DNA of 8,303 nt from Bacteroidota bacterium (GCA_013203755.1 JABMPI010000491.1:1-8303); one strand, 5' to 3'. Shown: positions 1-8,140, counted from the first letter of the stretch. Numbers and translations are program-made. The notes: generated by a model not told the origin, from the sequence alone.

Positions 1-1337
1 CGTCAGGACTTATCCTTGATTCTAAAACTGGTATTATCACGGGAAAAGTTGTTAAGAAGGGTACTTATACAACCAACCTTCATGCAAAAAATACTTTGGG
101 GGAAGCTACCAAAAAACTGACCATTGTGATTGGCGACACGATTGCACTTACGCCTCCAATAGGTTGGAACGGTTGGAATTCGTGGGCCAGTAAAATCGAT
201 GCGAAAAAAATTATAGCTTCAGCCAATGCCATGGTTACAACCGGATTAATAAATCATGGCTGGACGTACATTAACATCGATGATTCGTGGCAGGGAAAAA
301 GAGGAGGTGAATTAACCGCACTTCAGCCCAATGAAAAATTTCCTGATATCAAAGGAATGGTTGAAACCATTCATTCATTGGGATTAAAGGCAGGAATCTA
401 CTCAACTCCTTATATTTCAAGTTATGGTAGTTACGTCGGAGGTTCTTCCGAATTTCCAAACGGAGGCGAAACACACGATACCATCAAAATCAACAAGCAA
501 CCTTTCATGCACATCGGGAAATACCGTTTTGAAACCAATGATGCCCGGCAAATGGCGGAATGGGGTTTTGATTTCCTGAAGTATGACTGGCGGATCGATG
601 TTGAATCGACAGAAAGAATGTCAAATGCATTAAAGAATTCAGGTAGGGATATAGTTTTCAGTCTGTCTAACAATGCACCGTTTGAAAAGGTGAACGACTG
701 GAAACGCTTATCAAACATGTACCGCACCGGCCCCGATATTAAAGACAGCTGGACCAGCCTTTATATAACCACTTTTTCGCTGGATAAATGGGGCCCATAT
801 ACAGGGCCCGGACATTGGGCTGACCCGGATATGATGATTGTGGGAAAAGTTTCCATTGGTCCGGTTATGCACGATACCCGCCTGACTGCTGACGAACAGT
901 ACAGTCATGTGAGCATGTTTAGTTTGCTTGCTGCACCGATGTTGATTGGTTGCCCCATTGAACTGTTGGATGAATTTACACTGAACCTCCTTTCGAATGA
1001 TGAAGTGATTGAAGTGAACCAGGATCCGCTGGGAAAACTTGCCCGATTGCTTGCTGAGGAAGATGGTGTGCAGATTTGGGTAAAACCGATGGAAGATGGT
1101 TCATTCGCCGTCGGACTGTTTAATATCGACGGGTATGGTAAAACACCTGCATCCTACTTCCAGTGGGGAAGTGAAACTCCAAAACAATTCACCTTCGATT
1201 TTTCCAAAGTTGGTCTGGCCGGCAAATGGGAGTTGCGCGATATTTGGCGACAAAAAGATTTGGGTGAATATAAAGATTCGTTCAAAACCGAAATTCGTCA
1301 TCACGGGGTGGTCGTGCTCAGGATGTTTCCAAAATAA
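1..1337 (+). CDS. GH27 alpha-galactosidase with N-terminal Ig-like domain (5' partial)
   Basis: Probably removes terminal alpha-linked galactose from oligo- or polysaccharides by the retaining mechanism of family GH27. The open frame runs in from the left edge (first full codon at base 3), so the N-terminus and any signal peptide are missing. Bases 3-137 encode the end of a putative-Ig (He_PIG-like) domain ('SGLILDSKTGIITG', then 'GTYTTNLHAKNTLGEA'). The GH27 barrel starts at 'TPPIGWNGWNSW' (from base 153). Seen motifs: 'INIDDSW', whose Asp pair binds galactose in the family; 'FLKYDW' with the presumed nucleophile Asp at 585-587; 'YRTGPDIKDSW' with the presumed acid/base Asp at 735-737; and 'GPGHWADPDMM'. 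A C-terminal beta-sandwich ends in 'HHGVVVLRMFPK', so the 3' end is intact. The DD pair favours alpha-galactosidase over the beta-L-arabinopyranosidases also found in GH27. The next gene starts 9 bases after the stop, suggesting an operon. The family call is firm; the exact substrate is not. Confidence 0.93.
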   Translation, partial: SGLILDSKTGIITGKVVKKGTYTTNLHAKNTLGEATKKLTIVIGDTIALTPPIGWNGWNSWASKIDAKKIIASANAMVTTGLINHGWTYINIDDSWQGKRGGELTALQPNEKFPDIKGMVETIHSLGLKAGIYSTPYISSYGSYVGGSSEFPNGGETHDTIKINKQPFMHIGKYRFETNDARQMAEWGFDFLKYDWRIDVESTERMSNALKNSGRDIVFSLSNNAPFEKVNDWKRLSNMYRTGPDIKDSWTSLYITTFSLDKWGPYTGPGHWADPDMMIVGKVSIGPVMHDTRLTADEQYSHVSMFSLLAAPMLIGCPIELLDEFTLNLLSNDEVIEVNQDPLGKLARLLAEEDGVQIWVKPMEDGSFAVGLFNIDGYGKTPASYFQWGSETPKQFTFDFSKVGLAGKWELRDIWRQKDLGEYKDSFKTEIRHHGVVVLRMFPK

Positions 1338-1346
1338 TAATTTAAA

Positions 1347-3284
1347 ATGCAAATAATAAAAGATATCATATTGATTTTCTGTTTGCTAGGGGTTAATATT
1401 CAGCTTTTTGGACAGGAAAATAGTTCCCGGGAAATACCACAAATGCCAAATCCTGAAGTGCGCCTGGCAACTTTGCAACGTGAATGGAAAGTCCTTCAGC
1501 AAACTCCCCCGCAATTGGGTGTTCGCGATGGTTATATGTTTTTGGTTGACGCACTGGATGCTAAATTTTTGAAACCTGAGCAGGTTGAATGGGCATTGAA
1601 ACTGCTTCAAACTAGGGCCATTTCTGATCCCAACGCACGAAGTTATGGCAACATGTATTGGGGCTGGTCTGAGACTGGAGGGGATGTTGGCGATGGCAAT
1701 AACGTGGAATTTTGTGTTCAGTACGGAATACTAATCAAATTACTTTTTGATGACAGACTTTCGCCGGAAGCCAGAAAAACGCTGGATCAGATTTTTGAGC
1801 TGGCCACCATTGGAATAAGAAACCAACCCATACGAGTATCATACACCAATATTTACCTGATGCGGATTTGGAACCTCGTCGCTATCGGGCAGGCTTACCA
1901 AAAAACATCGGTATTGGAGGAAGGAAGAAGGTTTTTCGACATCTGGCTGAATCACGTTGCAAGGTATGGTAACCGCGAATACGATAGTCCGACCTATTGC
2001 GGTGTCGATCTGGAATCGCTGCTTCTCCTTCACCGGTTTTCAACTGATGCAGATATCAAAGGAAAGGCTGCGGATGCCATCCGGTTTTTTATGAATGATT
2101 TGTGTTCCCATTACAACGAACGCGGAGGATTTCTTGGCGGTGCACACAGCCGCGACTACAACCGCGTTTTTGGCCGCGACCTGTTGGAGGAAAAATATAT
2201 GAATCCTTTGCTGGGATGGGAAAATACGAATAATCACCTGTTTCATCAGATCTGTTTGTCTGAACTTCAACAAATTGGAATTTCACCCGAACAGAAAGAG
2301 TTAATGAACCGACCTAACCGCTTTATTGTGCAGCGCTGGGACAGTCTGGCAAATACATACGCCTGCGACTTTGTTGGCAATAAAGTTTCCATTGCCTCGT
2401 CAAATCAAAGTTACAGTCCCGACGACAAAGCTTTTGCAATCTATTTAAGTAGCCCTCGAATTCCGCAAATGCTAAATATTGCCTACAACATGGAAGGCCG
2501 TGACGATCATTACGGCACATGGGCAGCCGAAGGAATGGGCGAAAAAATGAAACACCTGATGCCGGCCAACTACCCGTCAAATGGAGGTTGGAACAAAGCC
2601 CGCCATTTGATGTATTTCATGCAGTCGGCACAAAATAAAGGCGAATTTGTGATGCTTGCTTTGGGCGAAAAAGACCGCAATTGCATTAACAAATACCTGA
2701 ATTCAACCATCATTTTGCCCAATGCTTTTGATGAAATCTGGTTCGGAAAAAATAAAATGACAGTACCTGAAGTGGGCGGTAAAGTGGCTTTTGACCAAAC
2801 CAATACCTTTTTCGCGCGCTTTGAATATGTGGCGATTGCCATCCGTATTTTGTGGGACAATGCGGATGAGGGGTTAAAAATGTCGCTCTTTAACGATGGG
2901 TTTAGCTATCAACCAAAACGAGAAAGTTTTAAAATGGCGAACAACACAGGATTGCGTTTAACACTTCAACATCCTGATAATGGGAAGGGTGCAATCGCCA
3001 TGTGGTGGAAAACCGAAGAAAGAATAAAAACCGATGACGATTTTCAGAAATTCAGGCAAAAAGTGCTGAATACGCCTGTAACTGTAAACGAAAAAAACGG
3101 AATAGTTGATATCTCGGTTAAAATTCCATCGGGAAAACTCGGTGTAAAAACCCACATTGCAAACAAGAAACGACTGGAATATTACAATCCGACACCACTT
3201 CCAAAAGATTTTCTATTCAATGTTGATAGGGAGGAAATTGGCAAGCCAATCATGCATAAGTATATACAACGTCATTTAAAATGA
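1347..3284 (+). CDS. Secreted protein of unrecognised family, possible alpha/alpha-toroid polysaccharide lyase or hydrolase
   Basis: I cannot assign this 645-residue protein to a named family. The N-terminus (residues 1-22, 'LIFCLLGVNIQLFG' then QE) is a type I signal peptide with likely cleavage before Gln23, so the protein is periplasmic or secreted. Residues about 35-330 are rich in amphipathic helices, as in an (alpha/alpha) toroid. They hold conserved-looking polar/aromatic motifs: 'GGDVGDGNNVEF' (111-122), 'VSYTNIYLMRIWNL' (164-177), 'EYDSPTYCGVD' (211-221) and 'GGAHSRDYNRVFGRD' (264-278). Residues about 340-640 are richer in predicted strands with many aromatics, compatible with a C-terminal beta-sandwich. 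This architecture recalls heparinase- or alginate-lyase-type enzymes, where Asn, His and Tyr form the active site; N168, H267 and Y271 are candidates by inference only. The start at 1347 follows an A/T-rich stretch 9 bases after the GH27 stop. The stop overlaps the next start as ATGA. The context strongly implies a role in glycan breakdown; the activity is unknown. Confidence 0.85.
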   Translation: MQIIKDIILIFCLLGVNIQLFGQENSSREIPQMPNPEVRLATLQREWKVLQQTPPQLGVRDGYMFLVDALDAKFLKPEQVEWALKLLQTRAISDPNARSYGNMYWGWSETGGDVGDGNNVEFCVQYGILIKLLFDDRLSPEARKTLDQIFELATIGIRNQPIRVSYTNIYLMRIWNLVAIGQAYQKTSVLEEGRRFFDIWLNHVARYGNREYDSPTYCGVDLESLLLLHRFSTDADIKGKAADAIRFFMNDLCSHYNERGGFLGGAHSRDYNRVFGRDLLEEKYMNPLLGWENTNNHLFHQICLSELQQIGISPEQKELMNRPNRFIVQRWDSLANTYACDFVGNKVSIASSNQSYSPDDKAFAIYLSSPRIPQMLNIAYNMEGRDDHYGTWAAEGMGEKMKHLMPANYPSNGGWNKARHLMYFMQSAQNKGEFVMLALGEKDRNCINKYLNSTIILPNAFDEIWFGKNKMTVPEVGGKVAFDQTNTFFARFEYVAIAIRILWDNADEGLKMSLFNDGFSYQPKRESFKMANNTGLRLTLQHPDNGKGAIAMWWKTEERIKTDDDFQKFRQKVLNTPVTVNEKNGIVDISVKIPSGKLGVKTHIANKKRLEYYNPTPLPKDFLFNVDREEIGKPIMHKYIQRHLK

Positions 3285-4345
3285 AAACAAAATTTTTACT
3301 GGCAATTATATTCCTGCAAGTAGTTCTTTCATGCCAGACCGGAAAGACTATAAATGATAAGAAGGTTGTTTCTCTGCAAGAAATGGAAAGTATTTTTCTT
3401 GAAATTAATACTCCTTTCAAATATGGTATCGTTTTCAAACATCCAGATACAACCAAAATGATTGATAGTCCAACCATATTCAGGCATAATGACAAGTGGT
3501 TGATGAGCTATATTATTTACGATGGACAAGGATATGAAACGTGGTTATCTGAAAGTAACAATTTGCTGGATTGGACTTCAAAAGGAAGGTTGCTTTCTTT
3601 TACGGAAAATACCTGGGATGCTAACCAGAAAGCAGGTTACATGGCTTTGGTAGATATTAACTGGGGTGGATCGTACAAAGCCAAAAAATACGAAGGCAAA
3701 TATTGGATGTCGTATTTGGGAGGAGCCACCGAAGGTTATGAAAAAGGAACCTTAGCGGTGGGAATGGCGAGTACTTTTTCGTTGGATTCTGCCCATGAAT
3801 GGACAAGGGTAAAAACACCTGTTTTACAACCCGACGATAAAGATGGGCGGTGGTTCGAAAAAAATAAGATTTATAAAAGTTCTGTAATTTATGATTCCTT
3901 AAAACTTACCGGATATCCGTATGTAATGTATTACAATGCAAAAGGAAAGAAAACGGATAAAGCTGATTTTGAAAGTATTGGGATGGCAGTTTCTGATGAT
4001 CTGGTAAATTGGAATCGACTGGGTGATGACCCTGTAATAACCCATAATGAAGGAATTTGTGGAGATGCCCAAATTACAAAAATAGGTGATATTTATGTGA
4101 TGTTCTACTTTGGCGCATTTTGGAAACCTGGTGCATTTGAGCGATTTGCCTGTTCCTATGATTTGGTAAATTGGACAGAATGGCAAGGCGATGATTTAAT
4201 TGCTCCCTCAGAAAATTACGATGAAAAATATGCCCATAAACCCTGGGTGATAAAATGGGATGGCATTGTTTACCACTTTTACAATGCGGTTGGAAGTGAA
4301 GGCCGGGTAATTGCCTTAGCTACTTCAAAAGACTTAAAAAACTAA
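3281..4345 (+). CDS. Lipoprotein with GH43-like five-bladed beta-propeller, putative glycosidase
   Basis: Likely a glycoside hydrolase or related glycan-acting enzyme on the five-bladed propeller fold (GH43/GH32/GH117/GH130 type). A short hydrophobic leader ends in 'VVLSC' with Cys18 as the lipid-anchored residue. The residues after it (QTGKTINDKK) lack the acidic run seen in many surface-exported Bacteroidota lipoproteins, so an inner-leaflet periplasmic location is possible. Blade-like units: 'MIDSPTIFRHNDKWLMSY' (60-77), 'KYEGKYWMSYLGG' (136-148), 'KIYKSSVIYD...YPYVMYYNA' (196-220), 'GDAQITKIGDIYVMFYFG' (261-278) and 'YAHKPWVIKWDGIVYHFYNA' (317-336). Asp-box-like 'S-x-x-L-x-x-W' motifs recur near residues 90, 238 and 292. 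Asp62 and Asp262 are candidate catalytic acids, but I cannot assign roles. Typical GH43 'WAPE'-like signatures are absent, so it may be a divergent or separate propeller family. The start shares ATGA with the previous stop, indicating coupled translation; gene 4 begins 6 bases downstream. Confidence 0.82.
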   Translation: MKTKFLLAIIFLQVVLSCQTGKTINDKKVVSLQEMESIFLEINTPFKYGIVFKHPDTTKMIDSPTIFRHNDKWLMSYIIYDGQGYETWLSESNNLLDWTSKGRLLSFTENTWDANQKAGYMALVDINWGGSYKAKKYEGKYWMSYLGGATEGYEKGTLAVGMASTFSLDSAHEWTRVKTPVLQPDDKDGRWFEKNKIYKSSVIYDSLKLTGYPYVMYYNAKGKKTDKADFESIGMAVSDDLVNWNRLGDDPVITHNEGICGDAQITKIGDIYVMFYFGAFWKPGAFERFACSYDLVNWTEWQGDDLIAPSENYDEKYAHKPWVIKWDGIVYHFYNAVGSEGRVIALATSKDLKN

Positions 4346-4351
4346 CTAATA

Positions 4352-7300
4352 ATGAAAAAATCAAGTGTAATATTTTTAAGTATTCTTTTTGTTTTAACCC
4401 AGGGGAATTTTCTTCATGCACAAGAGAATGAACTAAAAAAAGGATTTATAAATCCGCCTATCAAATACTCTATGACACCATTTTGGTCGTGGAACGGAAC
4501 ATTGGAAAAAGACAGATTACTTTTCCAGCTTAACCAGATGAAAGAAAAGGGTATTGATGGTGCATTTATGCACGCCCGGGCAGGAATTAACAAAGGAGGT
4601 ACACCCTATTTCTCTGAAGGCTGGTGGAATGCAGTTGATGTTACCGTGGATTTTGCTGCAAAAAATAATTTCAATGCTTACTTGTACGACGAAGATAAAT
4701 GGCCCAGTGGAAGTGCTGGTGGCAGAACGCTCAAAAAGAACCGACAAGAGTATATCAAAAAAGGGCTTGAATATAAAAAGATGGAAGTTCATGGGCCCAA
4801 TTCAATAAAGGTTCAGGAACCTGAGGATGTTATTGGAATATTTTTCGCCAGAATTTTGAAGGATGGTGAAATTGATGCTGAAACGATTACTGATATTACC
4901 AGACTTAATGGAAAGGTATGGGATGTACCAGAAGGCGAATGGGCATACACATCGTTTGTGCAAAAAAATCATACAGGAGAGCAAATCGATTATTTGGATA
5001 AAAAGGCGGTTGAAGCTTTTATAGAAACTACTCATGAAGAATATTACCTTAGATATGGAGAACATTTTGGCTCCGTAATTCCGGGCATTTTTTTCGATGA
5101 AATCCGTGCAACTACAAGAGATAAAAACAGCCTGGTATGGACAGATGATTTTTTAGAAAAGTTCATTCAGATTAAAGGATACGACCTGCGAACAAAGTTG
5201 CCACTGCTTATTTATAACAATGGCAATGGAGCATTAGAAACGAACTTCGATTACTATGATGTTTTTGCGCAACTTTACCACAATGCATGGTTTCTTACCT
5301 ATCACGACTGGTGCGAAGAACATGGAATTTGGGTGACCGGTCATACAGAGGAGGATTATAAAAACTACCACGGACAGGGCGATTATTTTAAAACCATGGG
5401 GCAGTTGCAGGTTCCGGGCTCAGACAATGAATATTTCCGTTATGGTTATCCTCGCGTTATTAACTGGATAAAACCCAAGCAGATAAGTTCTGTCGCTCAC
5501 CTTTACGGCAGAGAGCGGGTAATGGTTGAAGCAATGGGCGGAAGCGGCTACGTAATTCCTTTGGAAGAGTACCGTTATGGTTTTGCTATGCTTGGTGCTT
5601 ACGGTGTAAATATGTTTGTTCCTCACCTTTTTCATTACGATTTTGAAACACCAATTACCAAAACCGATTACCCGGCGAGTTGGTTTTACCGGAATCCTTA
5701 CTGGAAATATTTTAAGCCGCTAGCAGACTACAGCAAGCGTATTTCTTATATGATTTCGCAAGGAGAACATGTGTGCAAAGTGGCCATGTTATATCCCCTA
5801 ACCGAGAAATGGGCCGATGGGCACACGGTTAAATTTCAGGATAAAGTGTACGATGAATTGCAGGGATTATTATTAAAGAATCACTACGATTACGATATTA
5901 TTGACCCTACTTCTATGGCAAAATCGAATGCTACACCGGAAGGTTTGCAAATTGAAAATGAATCGTACAAAGTTTTGATTCTGGCCGATATAAAAGCGAT
6001 AGACAAGGCTTCGGCCGAAAAGGTAAAAGAGTTTGCCGAAAAGGGTGGAATTGTTCTGGCAGTGGGCAGCATCCCTTATTTTTCACCTGAAGGAATTGAG
6101 GAGAATAAAAGAGCACATCACGCCATGAATGAATTGTTCCGTATGAACCCAACAAAAATTTATCACCGGATGTACAATTTAGATGTTGAAAAGAAACACA
6201 ATTATCATGTTCGGGAATACAATTCAGGAGGAAAGGCAATTTTTACGCAATACCTTTGGGAAACACCTTCTATTCTAAATAAATACGTAGGGCCAGATAT
6301 TGACGTGGAATCCAGCACAGAAACCGGATTGAAATTTAACCATCGCCGTGTTGGGTCAACTAATTTTTATCTCCTGGTGAATGAAACAAAAACCGAAGGA
6401 AAATACAAAGTGGCTTTCGACGGAAAAGGAATTCCGGAACTGTGGAATCCGGAAGACGGTAAGGTGCAAAAAGTTCATAATTACCGATGGAAAGACGGGA
6501 AAACGGAATTGATTTTAGAGCTCAATCCACTGGCAGCTACTTTTGTTGTGCTTCATCCAAATAATTCAGAGCAAACAAAATCTACTTTGGTTACAGAAAC
6601 TGATTTGGAAATTACAAGTATTCAAAAAGACAATAACGGTGTTAAAATTGAAGGCTGGGCAAAATCCGGAAATCATTCAATTATCATTGATGAAAATAGA
6701 AGTGAGCTAACGAAAAACTGGACATCAACAAATACTAAAGAGGAAATTGTATTGGACGGCAAATGGGATTTTTTACTGTCTCAACATGATTTGGACTACA
6801 AATGGACAGATGACATTTCGGAAAGTAAAATAGAACTTCCGCTTATGCAATTTCAGTGGTCAATACCAATAATTGATAATCCAAATCAACTAAATAATGA
6901 TAGATGGAAAAGGGTAAAAGTTAAAGAAGAATATACCAAAATGATGGCAAGCGAACGGCTTTTAAGTAGCTGGGATGCTTCGTGGATTAATTATTTTGAT
7001 TCTTCCAAAAAACTGGTTAGCCCGGAAGTTTGGTTCAAAAAGACCTTCAATTTGAATGCTGAAGTAAAAACCGCGATAATGCATATTACTGCCGACAAAC
7101 AGTATGAGTTAGTTGTTAACGGTGAAAAAGTTGTAACAAATGAGGAATGGGAATCTGTGGAAACTGTTGATTTGAAAAGTTACCTAAAAACCGGAGAAAA
7201 TATTCTGGAAGTCTGTGTAATAAAGAGCGAAGCATTGCTTGCGCAGTTGGAAATTATATCGGTATCTGGCGAAAAGCAAATTATTAAAACCGATGAAAGT

Positions 7301-8089
7301 TGGTTGGCTTCAATCGACCAATATTCTTTTTTGCAAGCCATGGAAATTGCTTCTCCTCCTCTTGGAAAATGGGGGAATATTGAAAGGCCTGACAATGAAA
7401 TTAAATATCCATGTCAGCTTTGGTTTAGTGCAAGTGTGCCAACAGGGGCAAAATCAATTTCCTTACCCAAAATAAAAGGAGACTTCAACTTCTTTATTAA
7501 TAGGGTGAAGGTTGAAAATTCGATAAAAAAAGGCGAATTAAATATTGAGCCCTATTTAAAAGATGGAAAAAATGAGGTACAACTTTCTATTCAAATAAAT
7601 AATATTAATGAGGGGCTTTTAGAACCGCTGGAATTTACTTGTTCTGCAGTTCCTGTTGATTTAGCTTCATGGACCGACTATGGACTTTGGTGGTACTCAG
7701 GTCGAGGAATATATAAGAAAACGGTAAACATCCCTGCCGGGTATTTAGCTGAAAACACCAAATTGAAATTGGATTTGGGAGAAGTAGCGTACTTTGCCGA
7801 AATTTGGGTAAATGGCAATTTAGTTAAGTATTTTGCCTGGGGACCATTTGAAGCAGATGTGACAGAATACCTGAAAGAAGGAAGCAATAATATTACTGTT
7901 ATTACGGCTAACCTTTTATCAAACAAAGCAAGCTGGAATATTCCGGATGACAACCTTCACGATGAAAAATCGCGTTGGTGGCACGATGGTGGTATTCGCC
8001 GCGAACAAGACAAGTTAAAATCCGGATTAATTGGGCCTGTTCGGATTGTTCCCTATACTTTGGAATCAGTTGTGGTTCAAGTTAAATAG
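4352..8089 (+). CDS. GH106-like (alpha-L-rhamnosidase-type) multidomain glycosidase
   Basis: A 1245-residue exported enzyme resembling GH106 alpha-L-rhamnosidases and their uncharacterised relatives; terminal rhamnose is the likely but unproven substrate. The signal peptide ends 'NFLHA' with cleavage before Gln24. The barrel spans about 30-460 and shows 'FINPPIKYSMTPFWSWNG' (32-49), 'GIDGAFMHARAGI' (67-79), 'YLYDEDKWPSGSAGG' (110-124), 'PGIFFDEIR' (244-252), 'VTGHTEEDY' (328-336) and 'VMVEAMGGSGY' (390-400). Glu250 and Glu393 are the best catalytic candidates, with Glu333/334 as alternatives. A Rossmann-like or GATase-like segment follows (about 472-580), then a beta domain ending 'LNPLAATFVVLHP' (724-736). 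Three jelly-roll-like modules come next, about 798-985, 1015-1100 and 1100-1235; the last has 'WVNGNLV' and 'VTEYLKEGSNNITV' as in GH2 sugar-binding domains. It seems longer than a typical GH106 enzyme because of the extra modules. Codons in residues about 795-1090 are visibly more A/T-rich than in the barrel. It is the last gene of the tight cluster. Confidence 0.88.
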   Translation: MKKSSVIFLSILFVLTQGNFLHAQENELKKGFINPPIKYSMTPFWSWNGTLEKDRLLFQLNQMKEKGIDGAFMHARAGINKGGTPYFSEGWWNAVDVTVDFAAKNNFNAYLYDEDKWPSGSAGGRTLKKNRQEYIKKGLEYKKMEVHGPNSIKVQEPEDVIGIFFARILKDGEIDAETITDITRLNGKVWDVPEGEWAYTSFVQKNHTGEQIDYLDKKAVEAFIETTHEEYYLRYGEHFGSVIPGIFFDEIRATTRDKNSLVWTDDFLEKFIQIKGYDLRTKLPLLIYNNGNGALETNFDYYDVFAQLYHNAWFLTYHDWCEEHGIWVTGHTEEDYKNYHGQGDYFKTMGQLQVPGSDNEYFRYGYPRVINWIKPKQISSVAHLYGRERVMVEAMGGSGYVIPLEEYRYGFAMLGAYGVNMFVPHLFHYDFETPITKTDYPASWFYRNPYWKYFKPLADYSKRISYMISQGEHVCKVAMLYPLTEKWADGHTVKFQDKVYDELQGLLLKNHYDYDIIDPTSMAKSNATPEGLQIENESYKVLILADIKAIDKASAEKVKEFAEKGGIVLAVGSIPYFSPEGIEENKRAHHAMNELFRMNPTKIYHRMYNLDVEKKHNYHVREYNSGGKAIFTQYLWETPSILNKYVGPDIDVESSTETGLKFNHRRVGSTNFYLLVNETKTEGKYKVAFDGKGIPELWNPEDGKVQKVHNYRWKDGKTELILELNPLAATFVVLHPNNSEQTKSTLVTETDLEITSIQKDNNGVKIEGWAKSGNHSIIIDENRSELTKNWTSTNTKEEIVLDGKWDFLLSQHDLDYKWTDDISESKIELPLMQFQWSIPIIDNPNQLNNDRWKRVKVKEEYTKMMASERLLSSWDASWINYFDSSKKLVSPEVWFKKTFNLNAEVKTAIMHITADKQYELVVNGEKVVTNEEWESVETVDLKSYLKTGENILEVCVIKSEALLAQLEIISVSGEKQIIKTDESWLASIDQYSFLQAMEIASPPLGKWGNIERPDNEIKYPCQLWFSASVPTGAKSISLPKIKGDFNFFINRVKVENSIKKGELNIEPYLKDGKNEVQLSIQINNINEGLLEPLEFTCSAVPVDLASWTDYGLWWYSGRGIYKKTVNIPAGYLAENTKLKLDLGEVAYFAEIWVNGNLVKYFAWGPFEADVTEYLKEGSNNITVITANLLSNKASWNIPDDNLHDEKSRWWHDGGIRREQDKLKSGLIGPVRIVPYTLESVVVQVK

Positions 8090-8140
8090 CAATGATACCC
8101 AGCTGTTTATTTTATTGGAAAAGAAATCCGAATTGAGCAC

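Noticed and set aside
96..98. TTG at 96 as the start of the GH27 gene
   Set aside because: The frame is open back to base 3 and encodes a recognisable Ig-like domain that TTG at 96 would cut in half, so the true start lies to the left of the window.
1380..1382. Cys12 of the unknown protein as a lipoprotein cysteine
   Set aside because: It is preceded by Leu-Ile-Phe, with a bulky Phe at -1, and sits in the middle of the hydrophobic core. The signal fits type I cleavage before Gln23 better.
4325..4345. Truncation of the propeller lipoprotein at 'ATSKDLKN'
   Set aside because: The end falls inside a repeat of the S-x-D-L-x-x-W box and looked like a premature stop. However, five blade-like units are already present and the next gene starts 6 bases later, so a natural end is more likely.
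5931..6239. Open frames on the minus strand, such as this one and 431-727
   Set aside because: They lie wholly inside clear + strand genes with family motifs, resemble no protein I know, and have no sensible start context. They are shadows of biased codon use.
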